DNA of 64,000 nucleotides, taken from positions 1-64,000 of the forward strand of contig NZ_BOML01000075.1 in NCBI RefSeq assembly GCF_016862175.1. The letters run 5' to 3'. Every line of letters begins with the position of its first letter. Position 1 is the first letter of the stretch. A program made the position numbers and the translations under genes. The stretch comes from Paractinoplanes durhamensis (GTDB lineage Bacteria > Actinomycetota > Actinomycetes > Mycobacteriales > Micromonosporaceae). The notes beneath the pieces were generated by a model that was not told the DNA's origin, did not search any database, and saw only the letters and a list, made by a program, of their open reading frames with translations. Of this stretch, positions 26,668-35,902 are shown in pieces.

Positions 26668-27182
26668 CGGGGCTTCTCCTGGGTGAGGACCCGCAGGTCG
26701 GGCAGGAGCGCGCGGAGGCGGTCGAGGGCCCGGCCGGTCTGCGTCTTCACCGTGCTGACCGAGACGCCGAGCAGGTGGGCGGCCTCGGCCTCGGTGTGGT
26801 CCTCGAAGTAGCGCAGCACGATCACGGCGCGCTGTTTGGCGCTGAGCGCGAGCAGGGCCCGGCGCAGGGTGAGCCGCTGGACGGCGGCCTCGGCCGGGTC
26901 GTCGGCGCCGGCCGGATCGGTGGTGAACTCGCCGGGCAGCACCTCGGCGACCCGCGGCCGGCGCCAGAACGACACCTGCGCGTGGTACATCACCTTCCGT
27001 GCGTACGCCTCGGCGTTCTCCGGGCGCTCCAGCCGCAGCCAGGCTCGATGGGTGCGGGCCAGCGCCTCCTGAACGAGGTCTTCGGCGAGGTGTTGATCCC
27101 CGGTCAAAAGGTACGCCGAGCGCAACAATGCGTGTGTCCGCGTCCGGACGAAATGCGCATAGTCGGCCTCTCGGGCGTCCAT
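26664..27182 (-). CDS. SigE-family ECF RNA polymerase sigma factor
   Basis: 172 residues from ATG 27182, giving the usual SigE-family N-terminus MDAREADYAHFVRTRTHALLRSAYLLTG. The longer open frame to 27257 lacks conservation. Region 2 has DQHLAEDLVQEALARTHRAW. Region 4 has LSAKQRAVIVLRYFEDHTEAEAAHLLGVSVSTVKTQTGRAL. It is cotranscribed with the membrane propeller gene by a 4-bp overlap. SigE-family ECF factors are abundant in actinomycetes and mostly uncharacterised. Confidence 0.9.
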   Translation of the reverse strand: MDAREADYAHFVRTRTHALLRSAYLLTGDQHLAEDLVQEALARTHRAWLRLERPENAEAYARKVMYHAQVSFWRRPRVAEVLPGEFTTDPAGADDPAEAAVQRLTLRRALLALSAKQRAVIVLRYFEDHTEAEAAHLLGVSVSTVKTQTGRALDRLRALLPDLRVLTQEKPR

Positions 27183-27425
27183 TCCCAGGTGTCCGATCGG
27201 GGGGTAGCAGGAGACGTGAGCGTACCGAGACGGTTCAAGCACCGCGGTCCCGCTCACGCCTCCCCCTTAAGCCCGATCGCCCCAGCAATCGTTTCCCCGC
27301 CGTTCGATGCCTCCCCGTGTGGGCACCGCTCGGCACAAGGAAGGACGCGGATTTGCGGACGACCGGTCGACGGCCGTTCGGCCCATTTCTGGAGTCCTCC
27401 GAACGGGCAGGACTACCGTCGAGAA

Positions 27426-28030
27426 ATGGCTCGTCCCCGCATCGTGATCGTCGGTGCCGGGTTCGCCGGATTTGCGGCGGCCCGCAGGCTCGCCAAGCTG
27501 TCCCGCGGCGGTGCCGACATTGTCGTGCTCAATCCGACCGACTATTTCCTCTATCTGCCGCTGCTGCCCGAAGTGGCCACCGGCCTTCTCGAACCGCGCC
27601 GGGTCACGGTGCCGCTCGCCACCGCGCTGCCGGGCGTGCGGGTGGTCCTCGGCACCGTGGAGACCTTCGACCTGGACGGCCGCTCGGTCACCCTGCGTGA
27701 CCCGGAGGGCGGCCACCGGTCGCGGCGGGCAACATCGCGGCCTCCTACGGGTACGGGCGGCGACGTGCCTACCAGCATCACGACCTGGGGTTCGTCGTCG
27801 ACCTGGGCGGCCTGGAGTCGGCCGCCAACCCGCTGCGGGTGCCGCTGCAGGGGCTGCCCGCCAAAGTGGTCACTCGCGGTTACCACCTGCTGTCGATGCC
27901 GGGGAACCGGGTGCGGGTGGCCGGTGACTGGCTGCTCGACACGCTGCTGGGCCGGCACGGCGTGCAGTTGGGCCTGATCCGGGGCGATGCGGTGCCGCTG
28001 GAAAGCGGTAAGCCGTTCAGTCAGCCATGA
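27426..28030 (+). pseudogene. Gutted NDH-2 type NADH dehydrogenase (FAD-dependent) with internal deletion and frame change
   Basis: The N-terminal 98 or so residues are a normal NDH-2 start, with FAD-binding IVIVGAGFAGFAAARRLAKL and YFLYLPLLPEVATGLLEPRR. At about 27715-27730 homology jumps to the C-terminal part of the same family, but in another frame (+2): AGNIAASYGYGRRRAYQHHDLG, PAKVVTRGYHLLSMPGNRVR, DWLLDTLLGRHGVQLG, ending at TGA 28030. Some 200 residues (NAD-binding and central portions) are missing compared with the usual length above 400. Neither fragment can make a functional dehydrogenase. Confidence 0.82.
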
Positions 28031-28091
28031 ACGACCGGTTTGCGGCCCGGAAATTCGCGCCGAGATAAGCGACACAAGACATAATTCGGGC

Positions 28092-28820
28092 ATGCGATCT
28101 CGTTGGCTCGGCGCGTTCCTCGTCGCCGTCTCCACCGTTACCGGCGTCGCGCCGGCGTCGGCCGCCGCCGTCGACGATCCGGGCATCGTCATGGCCCGCT
28201 ACGGCTTCAACGACCGGGCCGGCTCGATCCTGGACGAGTCCGGGCACGGGCACACGCTCGCCACGGTGTCCGGCCACGGCGGCGAGGTGCGGCCGGTGGT
28301 GCACGGTCAGGGGGCGGCGCTCGCGTTCCCGGCGCACTGCGCGGCCCGGGCGGCGATCTGCCCGCACGTCGCGCTGCAGGCGCCCAGCTCGGCCGACCTC
28401 AACCCGGGGACCCGGGACATCGCGTACGGCGCCGACGTGCTGCTCCCCGCCGGGCAGACCAGCAAGGGCCAGAACATCGTGCAGAAGGGCTACTCGACCA
28501 CGAGCAGCCAGTGGAAGCTGCAGATCGACGGGGTGGCCGGGCGGCCCAGCTGCGTGCTGGTCGACACGCGCAAGCCGGCCATCCGGATGGTGACCAGTTC
28601 GGTCACCGCCGCGGACGGCCGGTGGCACGCGGTGGTCTGCCGCCGGATCGGCGCCACCCTCGCGGTCTACATCGACGGCATCCAGCGGGGCAGCACGGCC
28701 CTGCCGGCCAAGCTGTCGGTCTCCAACAACCGCCCACTGAGCATCGGCGGCAAGGGCGCCTTCCCGGACAACGACCAGTTCAACGGCGCCCTGGACAACG
28801 TCTGGGTCCAGATCGGTTAG
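28092..28820 (+). CDS. Secreted LamG/concanavalin-like domain protein
   Basis: 242 residues from ATG 28092. A signal peptide (RSRWLGAFLVAVSTVTGVAPASAAA) is followed by a single jelly-roll LamG-type domain: MARYGFNDRAGSILDESGHGH, QNIVQKGYSTTSSQWKLQID, DGRWHAVVCRRIGATLAVYID, FNGALDNVWVQIG. The four cysteines could form disulfides outside the cell. It probably binds carbohydrate or cell-surface polymer; no catalytic residues seen. Its stop shares 4 bp with the convergent PfpI-family gene. Confidence 0.8.
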   Translation: MRSRWLGAFLVAVSTVTGVAPASAAAVDDPGIVMARYGFNDRAGSILDESGHGHTLATVSGHGGEVRPVVHGQGAALAFPAHCAARAAICPHVALQAPSSADLNPGTRDIAYGADVLLPAGQTSKGQNIVQKGYSTTSSQWKLQIDGVAGRPSCVLVDTRKPAIRMVTSSVTAADGRWHAVVCRRIGATLAVYIDGIQRGSTALPAKLSVSNNRPLSIGGKGAFPDNDQFNGALDNVWVQIG

Positions 28821-29497
28821 TTGTCGGCCAGCGCCTTGAGGACCTCGCTGCCGACGCCGGCCGCGCTCTGCGGGTTCTGGCCGGTGACCAGGCGGCCGTC
28901 CCGGACCACCTTCGGCTGCCAGTCCGGGCCCGCGATGTGCTTGGCGCCGACCTGCTCGAGCCGGGTCTGCAGGGCGAACGGCACCACCTCGGTGAGGCCG
29001 ACCGCGGACTCCTCGGAGTTGGTGAACGCGGACACCGTGCGCCCGGCGACCAGGTGCTCGCCGCTGGACAGCCGGACGTCGACCAGGCCGGCCGGGCCGT
29101 GGCAGACCGCGGCGACCACGCCGCCGCGCTCGTAGACGTCGCGGACCAGGGCCTGCAGCTCGGTCGAGCCGGGGAAGTCCCACATCGTTCCGTGCCCGCC
29201 GGCCAGCAGCACGGCGTCGTAGTCGGCCTGGTCGGCGTCGCGCACCGGGCGGGTGGCGGCGAGCTGGCCGGTCACGTCGGCGTCGGTCAGGTAGCGCTCC
29301 TGCACCGGGTCGGAGCGGTCCTCGCCGTCGGTCGGCGGGGTGCCGCCGGCGATGGAGAGCAGGTCCACCGCGTAGCCGGCGTCGACGAACTCGGCCCACG
29401 GGTGCGCGGCCTCGCCGACGTAGTAGCCGGTCTTCTTGCCGGTGTCGCCGAGCGCCTCGTGGCTGGTAAGCACGATCGCGATCTTCTTGGTTGCCAT
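28817..29497 (-). CDS. DJ-1/PfpI family class I glutamine amidotransferase-like protein
   Basis: 226 residues from ATG 29497 with AGAGG before it. The nucleophile elbow is AAVCHGPAGLVDV, and an upstream acidic residue sits in GEAAHPWAEFVDAGY. LLAGGHGTMWDFPG is also typical. This branch (YhbO/Hsp31-like, about 225 residues) includes glyoxalase III and stress chaperones. The likely role is protection against methylglyoxal or other stress; peptidase activity is not implied. Confidence 0.88.
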   Translation of the reverse strand: MATKKIAIVLTSHEALGDTGKKTGYYVGEAAHPWAEFVDAGYAVDLLSIAGGTPPTDGEDRSDPVQERYLTDADVTGQLAATRPVRDADQADYDAVLLAGGHGTMWDFPGSTELQALVRDVYERGGVVAAVCHGPAGLVDVRLSSGEHLVAGRTVSAFTNSEESAVGLTEVVPFALQTRLEQVGAKHIAGPDWQPKVVRDGRLVTGQNPQSAAGVGSEVLKALADN

Positions 29498-29538
29498 ACC
29501 TCTATGGTTCCCCCGGATCGAGCCATCGAACAAATAGC

Positions 29539-30738
29539 TCAGGACGGCGCTTCGGTCTGCTCCAAGCCGCTGACGACGGCCCCCAGCAGGTCGGCGCGTG
29601 GGGTGTCGCCGGAGAGCTCCCAGGCGAACGCGCCGCCCAGGGACCTGCTTCGGGCGTACGCCATCTTGGCCTTGATCGTTGTCGGGGTGTCGTAGGACCA
29701 CCACTGGTTGCCGCAGTGGGCGTAGGCGGTGCCGCCGATCGTGCCGGTCGGTGGGCAGCGGGTGGCCAGCACCTCGTAGTCCTCGATGCCCTTCTCGAAG
29801 CGGCCGTCGGCCGGGCCGCTCGCCGGACCACCCGGTGCCGCCGCGTCGACCCCGGTCCAGCCGCGACCGTAGAAACCGATCCCGAGCAGCACCTTCGCCG
29901 CCGGTACGCCCAGGCCGAGCAGCTCGTCGACGGTGGCCGTGGTGGTGGCCGTGTCGCGCGGGATGCCGGGGTAGGCGGACAGCGGCGAGTGCGGTGCGGT
30001 CTTCTTCGCGCCGTCGGTGCCGAAGTAGTCGTAGGTCATCGCGCTCAGCCAGCTGGCGCTGCGCGACGCGGCCAGGTAGTCGGTGGCCTTCAGTTTGCCC
30101 AGGTCGGCCGGGACCGCGGCGGTGACCGGCGCGGCCGGCCCGAACGCGGTGCGCAGCGCGGCCAGCAGGCGGGGGAGTGCGTCCGGCCCGCTGGTGTCGC
30201 AGCGCAGGCCGCAGGCGTTCGGGTACTCCCAGTCGACGTCGACGCCGTCGAACAGGCCGGCCCAGCGCTTGTCGTTGATCAGGTCGTGGCAGGAGGCGGC
30301 GAACGCGGCCGGGTCGCGGGCCGCGGCGGTGAAGCCGTCCGAGCCGGTCCAGCCGCCGAACGACCAGATCAGCTTGAGCCCGGGGTGCTTCGCCTTGAGC
30401 TTGCGCAGCTGCCCGAAGCTGCCCCGCAGCGGCGCGTCCGGCTTGTCGGCCACGCCGTCCACACTGTCCGCGGCGGCGATCGGCCGGTCGTAGTCGGCCC
30501 ATCCGTCGGCGGCCGAACACCGGCCGGCGGTGACCTTGCCGAAGGCGTACATCAAATGGGTGAGTTTGTCGGCGGAGCCGCTGGTTTCCAGATCTTTCAC
30601 CTGGAAGTCGCGCCCGTAGACACCCCAATCGGTGAAGTAGCCGACGATCTTGGCGGCCGATTCCTCAACAACAGGAGGCTCGCCGGTGCAACCGGAAAGA
30701 GCCAGCAGGAACACGAGGGAGAGAGCTATCCGGCGCAC
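29539..30738 (-). CDS. GH18 chitinase-like lipoprotein
   Basis: 399 residues with a lipoprotein signal peptide (LVFLLALSGC, Cys about 17). The GH18 barrel is recognised from KIVGYFTDWGVYGR, LIWSFGGWTGSDGF and the catalytic DGVDVDWEYP (DxxDxDxE, Glu as acid). SAMTYDYFGT and the C-terminal GAFAWELSGDTPRADLL are also present. It probably hydrolyses chitin or chito-oligosaccharides at the cell surface. It is monocistronic, with the divergent membrane phosphodiesterase upstream and a 41-bp gap to the PfpI gene. Confidence 0.92.
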   Translation of the reverse strand: MRRIALSLVFLLALSGCTGEPPVVEESAAKIVGYFTDWGVYGRDFQVKDLETSGSADKLTHLMYAFGKVTAGRCSAADGWADYDRPIAAADSVDGVADKPDAPLRGSFGQLRKLKAKHPGLKLIWSFGGWTGSDGFTAAARDPAAFAASCHDLINDKRWAGLFDGVDVDWEYPNACGLRCDTSGPDALPRLLAALRTAFGPAAPVTAAVPADLGKLKATDYLAASRSASWLSAMTYDYFGTDGAKKTAPHSPLSAYPGIPRDTATTTATVDELLGLGVPAAKVLLGIGFYGRGWTGVDAAAPGGPASGPADGRFEKGIEDYEVLATRCPPTGTIGGTAYAHCGNQWWSYDTPTTIKAKMAYARSRSLGGAFAWELSGDTPRADLLGAVVSGLEQTEAPS

Positions 30739-30866
30739 CGGGCCGAAGCTATCCGGGTGTGGGGGTCCATCTGCCGATCGTTCCCCCGAACGGGTGTGAC
30801 TTCCATACCGGGGTGATTCCTGGCACGCCGGGCCATCGAAACAGCGGTCTGTGCGATCGTTTCCCG

Positions 30867-32942
30867 GTGGCCGTAAGCCCGCATGAACCCCCGCCCGCGC
30901 CGACCACCCGGGATCTGCGCGGTGAGGTGCGTGCCTTGCTGAGCTGGCGGCGGGTCGTCAACCGGCTGCGGGCGGTGCTGCGCAGCGCCCTGGTCACCTT
31001 CGTCGTGCTGACCGCGACGCTGTGGCTGATGCCCGGCGTGGCCAGCGCCGACATCGTCGACACCCTGGGCCTGGTGCTGCTGGTCGCCGGGGTGGGCGCG
31101 GTGCTGCGGCCGCTGCTGCTGGTCGGCGTGGTGGCCCTCGGCGGCTGGGGCGCGATGCTGCTCGGCGTCGTCGCCCAGATCACGGTGATCGTGATCGCGC
31201 TGGAGCTCGACCCGGCCGAGCGGATCAGCGGCCTGCCGTCGCTCGTCCTGGCCGCGATCCTGGCCGTCGTCTTCGCCGCCGTCATCGACTGGATGCTCGA
31301 CTCCGGCTCCGACGACACCTTCGTCAAGGAGGCCAAGCGCCTCATGCGCGGGGTGCGCCGGCGGCAGCTGCGGCAGGCCGGCGGCCCGTTCCTCACCCTG
31401 CGCCGCCCGCGCCAGGGCACCGAGCCCGGCCTGCTCATGCTCCAGTTCGACGGGCTCAGCGAGCCGGTGCTGCGCTGGGCGGTGCGGGCCGGCAACCTGC
31501 CCACGCTCGGGCATTGGCTGCGTTCCGGCAGCCACACCATGGTCGGCTGGCACACCGGGATGCCGTCCACCACGCCCGCGTCGCAGGCCGGCATCCTGCA
31601 CGGCGCCACCCGGCAGATCCCCGGCTTCCGCTGGTTCGAGAAGGAGGCCGGCAAGCTGATGGTCTCCAACCGGCCGAGGGATGCGGCGGCGATCGAGCCG
31701 CGCCTGTCCGACGGCCGTGGCCTGCTGCGCGACGGCGGGGTCAGCATCGGCAACGCGTTCAGCGGGGACGCCGCGGTCAGCCTGCTCACGGTCAGCCATG
31801 CGGCGCTGCCAGGCCGGTCGGCGCGCGGCTGGGCGGCGTTCATGGCCTCGCCGTACGGCTTCACCCGGGCGCTCGTGCTCGGAGTCGGCGAGATCCTCAC
31901 CGAGCTGCATCAGGCCCGCCTGCAGCGCCGGCGCAACCTGCAGCCCCGGGTCAGTCGCTCCGGCGCGTTCCTGGCCCTGCGGCCGGCCTCGATGCTGCTG
32001 CGCGACGTCAACATCTCGCTGATCGCCGAGCAGATGGCCCGCGGTGCCCCGGCCATCTACTGCGACCTGGTCGACTACGACGAGGTGGCGCACCACGCCG
32101 GCCCGGCCCGGCCCGAGTCGATGCGGCAGCTGGAGGGCCTGGACCGGATGCTGGGGGTGCTGGAACGGCTCTCCCCGGAGGCGGCCCGCCGCTACCACAT
32201 CGTGGTGCTCTCCGATCATGGGCAGAGTCAGGGCGCGACCTTCCGGCAGCGCTACGGCGAGACCCTCGACCAGATGGTCGGCCGGCTGTCCGCGCCGGAC
32301 CACGCGGACGCGCCCACCACGCCGGCCGAGGAGTCGATCTCGGAGCCGGACCCGCCGATCGCGCCGCTGCTGGTGGTCTCCTCCGGCAACCTGTCCCTGC
32401 TCTACCTGACCCGCTTCACGCACCGGCTGTGCCGCACCGAGATCGACCGGGCCTACCCGAAGCTGGTGCCCGGGCTGGTCGCGCACCCGGGGATCGGCCT
32501 GGTGGTGGTGCGCGACGACGACGGCCCGGTCGCGTTCGGCACGCACGGCACGCACCGGCTGCGCGACGGCATCGTCGAGGGCGCCGACCCGCTGCTGCCG
32601 TACGGCCCGAACGCCCGCGCCGACCTGCTGCGCCACCAGGAGGCCGCGCACGTCGGCGACCTGGTGCTGATCTCCTCGGTGGACCCGGTGACCGAGGAGG
32701 TGGCCGCGTTCGAGGAGCTGGTCGGCTCGCACGGCGGGCTCGGCGGCTGGCAGACCGAGGCGGTTCTGGTGCACCCGTCGCGCTGGCCGATCGCGGCTCC
32801 GGAGCTCGACGGACCGGACGCCGTGCACCGCCAGCTGATCGAATGGCTGGACATGCTCGGGCTGCGGACCCAGCCGGCCGAGGCGGACGAGTGGGAAGCG
32901 AGCGCATCGGCGCCGAGACTTTCCCGCGCGCACGACGGTTAA
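30867..32942 (+). CDS. Membrane-anchored alkaline-phosphatase-superfamily phosphodiesterase with holin-like N-terminus
   Basis: 691 residues if started at GTG 30867; an in-frame ATG at 30759 would add an unlikely leader inside the chitinase promoter. The N-terminal 150 residues hold about four helices of the phage-holin-IV-like type (LRSALVTFVVLTATLWLMPG, LGLVLLVAGVGAVLRPLLLV). The cytoplasm-proximal linker RLMRGVRRRQLRQ follows. The catalytic domain has metal/nucleophile motifs LQFDGLSEPVL, HTGMPSTTPASQAGIL, VDYDEVAHHAGP and VVLSDHGQSQG, as in type I phosphodiesterases/nucleotide pyrophosphatases. It is probably a surface phosphoesterase acting on nucleotides or teichoic-type polymers; substrate unknown. 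Confidence 0.82.
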   Translation: MAVSPHEPPPAPTTRDLRGEVRALLSWRRVVNRLRAVLRSALVTFVVLTATLWLMPGVASADIVDTLGLVLLVAGVGAVLRPLLLVGVVALGGWGAMLLGVVAQITVIVIALELDPAERISGLPSLVLAAILAVVFAAVIDWMLDSGSDDTFVKEAKRLMRGVRRRQLRQAGGPFLTLRRPRQGTEPGLLMLQFDGLSEPVLRWAVRAGNLPTLGHWLRSGSHTMVGWHTGMPSTTPASQAGILHGATRQIPGFRWFEKEAGKLMVSNRPRDAAAIEPRLSDGRGLLRDGGVSIGNAFSGDAAVSLLTVSHAALPGRSARGWAAFMASPYGFTRALVLGVGEILTELHQARLQRRRNLQPRVSRSGAFLALRPASMLLRDVNISLIAEQMARGAPAIYCDLVDYDEVAHHAGPARPESMRQLEGLDRMLGVLERLSPEAARRYHIVVLSDHGQSQGATFRQRYGETLDQMVGRLSAPDHADAPTTPAEESISEPDPPIAPLLVVSSGNLSLLYLTRFTHRLCRTEIDRAYPKLVPGLVAHPGIGLVVVRDDDGPVAFGTHGTHRLRDGIVEGADPLLPYGPNARADLLRHQEAAHVGDLVLISSVDPVTEEVAAFEELVGSHGGLGGWQTEAVLVHPSRWPIAAPELDGPDAVHRQLIEWLDMLGLRTQPAEADEWEASASAPRLSRAHDG

Positions 32943-32949
32943 GGGGTTT

Positions 32950-34086
32950 ATGCCCGTTCTCCGTAGAGCTGTCGCCGTCGCCGCCGTCCTGGCCGGACTC
33001 CTCCTGGGCCTGCCCGCGCAGGCCACCGCGATCGGCGCGCGGGCCCTGGCGACGGCGCCCACCTTCAACGGTGGCGTCTACGCCATTGCCCACCGTGGCC
33101 CGATCGTCTACCTGGGCGGCGCGTTCACCAGCGCCACCTACCGCGGGCGGGTCTATCCGCGGCTGCGGCTGGCGGCCCTGGACGCCCGCACCGGCGCGCT
33201 GCTGAGCTGGGCGCCGGAGGCGGACGGGACGGTGCGGGCGCTGGTCTCCACCACCGACAGCATCTACGCGGCCGGCGACTTCCACGCGGTCGGCGGGCAC
33301 CCTCGCGACTCGCTGGCCCAGCTGAGCCCGGGCAGCTCGGCCGTGCTCGGCTTCAAGCACACCCTGACCGGCACCGCGTACACGTTGACCAGCGGGAACG
33401 GCCGGCTCTACCTGGGTGGCAGCTTCAGCGACGTGGACGGCCGCCAGCGCGGCGGGCTGGCCGCGTTCGCGCTGGACAGCGGCGAGTTGGACAAGGACTG
33501 GCGGCCCAAGGCCGACGACGCGGTGCATACGCTGGTCGCCTACGGCAACCGGGTCTACGCCGGCGGCGGGTTCCACGCGATCGACGAGGTGAAGGGCACG
33601 CTCCGGCTGGCCTCGCTGCACGGCAGGACCGGCAAGGTCGACGAGAACTTCCTGCCGAAGTCGCCGGCCGAGGTGCGGTCGCTCGCGGTCGACAAGGCCG
33701 GGGTGTACGTGGCGACGGCCGGGGTGGGCGGCCGGGCGATCGCCTACGCGTTCGACGGGAAGCTCCGCTGGCAGCGGGTGTTCGACGGCGACGCGGCCGC
33801 GATCGCCATCGCCGGCGGCGTCACCTATGTCGGCGGGCACTTCGACAGCGCCTGCCTGACCAGCAAGAACGGCGTGCACGGGGCGTGCGTGGAGGGCTCG
33901 CAGCCGCGCTACAAGCTGGCCGCGGTGACCGCCGGCGGCGAGTTGGCGCCGTGGGCCCCGCAGGGCAACGGCGTGATCGGCGTCCGGGTCCTGAGCATCA
34001 GCCCGACCACCGGTTACCTGCTGGCCGGCGGCGACTTCACGCTGATCGACGGCCAGGACCGCCGCCGCCTGGCCATTTTCCCCTAG
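32950..34086 (+). CDS. Secreted six-bladed propeller repeat protein
   Basis: 378 residues. A signal peptide (AVAVAAVLAGLLLGLPAQATA) is followed by about six similar blades each containing YLGGAF or YAGGDF-like turns: YLGGAFTSA, YAAGDFHAVGG, YLGGSFSDVDG, YAGGGFHAIDE, YVGGHFDSA, LLAGGDFTLIDG. This resembles the delta-60/PQQ-like repeats seen in secreted actinobacterial proteins. No catalytic motif. It starts 8 bp after the phosphodiesterase and is probably cotranscribed, suggesting a surface-associated partner. Confidence 0.75.
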   Translation: MPVLRRAVAVAAVLAGLLLGLPAQATAIGARALATAPTFNGGVYAIAHRGPIVYLGGAFTSATYRGRVYPRLRLAALDARTGALLSWAPEADGTVRALVSTTDSIYAAGDFHAVGGHPRDSLAQLSPGSSAVLGFKHTLTGTAYTLTSGNGRLYLGGSFSDVDGRQRGGLAAFALDSGELDKDWRPKADDAVHTLVAYGNRVYAGGGFHAIDEVKGTLRLASLHGRTGKVDENFLPKSPAEVRSLAVDKAGVYVATAGVGGRAIAYAFDGKLRWQRVFDGDAAAIAIAGGVTYVGGHFDSACLTSKNGVHGACVEGSQPRYKLAAVTAGGELAPWAPQGNGVIGVRVLSISPTTGYLLAGGDFTLIDGQDRRRLAIFP

Positions 34087-34919
34087 AGCGCTCCGCGTCG
34101 TTTCGCGAACACCTGGGTGATCGCCCACCAGCGGGTCGGGGTGAGCCGGATCAGCCAGTCGCCGGCCCGGGCCTCCTTGCTGATCAGCAGGCGGGGGCGG
34201 CGGGCCGCGATCGCCGCGACGATCTGCCGGGCCGCCTCCTCGGCGGGCACGGTCAGCGCCGTCTCGGCGAAGCGTTCCGCCTGCTCGGCCTGCGCACCGT
34301 CCGGGTCGGCGCCGCTGAGCCGGGCGTTCGCCGCGATGTTGGTCTTGATGCCGCCCGGATGCACGACGGTGACGCCGACGCCGAGCGGCCCGATCTCGTG
34401 GCGCAACGCCTCGCTGAAGCCGCGCACCCCGAACTTGCTGGTCACGTAGGCGACCTGGCCGGGCGGCGCGATCAGGCCGAACAGGCTGCTCACGTTGACC
34501 AGGTGCGAGCCGGGCCGGGCCAGCAGCTGCGGCAGGAACGCCTTGGTCATCCGGATCACGGCATGCAGGTTGATCTCCAGCAGCCAGTCGAAATCCGCCA
34601 TCCGGTTCTGCTCGAACGTGCCCATCAGGGTCACGCCGGCGTTGTTGATCAGAAGATCAACCCCGCCGTGCCGGGAGGCGATCTCGGCGGCCAGGTCCAG
34701 CCGGTCGCCCCCATCACTGAGATCGACGGTGTACGTCGTGACCTCCGCCGCCCCCATCTCGCGCGCCAGGGCCGCGACCCGCTCCAGCCCGGCCGCGTCC
34801 ACGTCGAGCAGTGCCAGCACCGCCCGGCGTTTGGCCAGGTCGAGCGCGACGGCGGCACCGATGCCACTGGCCGCCCCGGTGATCAGGCAGGTGCGTCCGG
34901 CAAACGCGAAGCGCTTCAT
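34083..34919 (-). CDS. Short-chain dehydrogenase/reductase
   Basis: 278 residues. The Rossmann motif is CLITGAASGIGAAVALDL, with a NNAGV motif after strand 4. The catalytic triad is SSLF...YVTSKFG with Tyr-xxx-Lys. The C-terminal 40 residues after TVPAEEAARQIVAAI include a basic tail. The sequence is the acyl-CoA/short-chain dehydrogenase type common beside mycobacterial membrane enzymes. Substrate unknown. It ends in a 4-bp stop overlap with the propeller gene and is divergent from the Dyp peroxidase across 38 bp. Confidence 0.85.
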   Translation of the reverse strand: MKRFAFAGRTCLITGAASGIGAAVALDLAKRRAVLALLDVDAAGLERVAALAREMGAAEVTTYTVDLSDGGDRLDLAAEIASRHGGVDLLINNAGVTLMGTFEQNRMADFDWLLEINLHAVIRMTKAFLPQLLARPGSHLVNVSSLFGLIAPPGQVAYVTSKFGVRGFSEALRHEIGPLGVGVTVVHPGGIKTNIAANARLSGADPDGAQAEQAERFAETALTVPAEEAARQIVAAIAARRPRLLISKEARAGDWLIRLTPTRWWAITQVFAKRRGAL

Positions 34920-34957
34920 CGGTCCATTATCGTGCCACCCGCCCTAAACTGTGGATC

Positions 34958-35902
34958 ATGACTGAGCCCCGGTCCCAGGCCCCGCTCGTGAACCCGCAAG
35001 CGGTGCTGGCGCCCCTCACCGACGCCGCCGTTTTCCTGGTGCTCACCGTCCGGGAGGGCGGCGAGGCGACCGTGCGGGACCTGCTCGAGGACCTCAGCGG
35101 CCTGCAGCGCTCGGTCGGCTTCCGGCTTCCGGCCGCCGAGCTGTCCTGCGTCACCGGCATCGGCCGCGAGCTGTGGGACCGGCTGTTCACCGGGCCGCGT
35201 CCGGCCGAGCTGCACAAGTTCCGGGCCTGGAAGGGCGCGCGGCACTCGGCCCCGTCCACCCCGGGTGACCTGCTCTTCCACATCCGGGCCGCGCAGATGG
35301 ACGTCTGCTTCGAGCTGGCCGCGAAGATCGCCGAGCGGCTGCGCGAGGTGGCCGACGTGGTCGACGAGACGCACGGCTTCAAATATTTCGACGAGCGCGA
35401 CCTGCTCGGCTTCGTCGACGGCACCGAGAACCCGACCGGCGAGGTGGCCTCCCGGCACGTCCTGATCGGCGCCGAGGACCCGGATTTCGCCGGCGGCACC
35501 TACGTCCTGGTGCAGAAATACCTGCATGACCTGGAGGCGTGGAACGCGCTGCCGGTCGAGCAGCAGGAGGCGGCGATCGGCCGGACCAAGCTCGACAACA
35601 TCGAGCTCCGGGAGAAGGCGCCCAACTCGCACGTCGCGCTCAACACGGTCGACGACCCGGACGGCAACGAGCTGAAGATCCTGCGGGACAACATGCCGTT
35701 CGGCTCGATCAAGGACGGCGAGTACGGCACCTATTACATCGCCTACGCGTCGACGCCGGACGTGCCCGAGCTCATGCTCCGCCGCATGTTCCTCGGCGAG
35801 CCGGTCGGCACCTACGACCGCATCCTCGACTTCTCGACCGCGGTGACCGGCTCGCTGTTCTACGTCCCGACCGCCGAGTTCCTCGACGACCTACCCGAGT
35901 AA
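34958..35902 (+). CDS. Dyp-type heme peroxidase
   Basis: 314 residues. The hallmark GFVDGTENPTG lies at about 151-161 with the distal Asp. A later His within NSHVALN is a plausible proximal heme ligand, and MLRRMFLGEPVGTYDRILDFSTAVTGSLFYVPT is the standard C-terminus. No Tat signal, so this is the cytosolic class B type, often loaded into encapsulin nanocompartments. No encapsulin gene is visible in the neighbourhood, and an obvious encapsulin-targeting tail is not recognised at the C-terminus (FLDDLPE). Role: peroxide-dependent oxidation. Confidence 0.92.
   Translation: MTEPRSQAPLVNPQAVLAPLTDAAVFLVLTVREGGEATVRDLLEDLSGLQRSVGFRLPAAELSCVTGIGRELWDRLFTGPRPAELHKFRAWKGARHSAPSTPGDLLFHIRAAQMDVCFELAAKIAERLREVADVVDETHGFKYFDERDLLGFVDGTENPTGEVASRHVLIGAEDPDFAGGTYVLVQKYLHDLEAWNALPVEQQEAAIGRTKLDNIELREKAPNSHVALNTVDDPDGNELKILRDNMPFGSIKDGEYGTYYIAYASTPDVPELMLRRMFLGEPVGTYDRILDFSTAVTGSLFYVPTAEFLDDLPE

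Noticed and set aside
34958..35902. Dyp peroxidase as cargo of an encapsulin
   Set aside because: No encapsulin shell gene is in the window and no targeting tail was recognised at the C-terminus.
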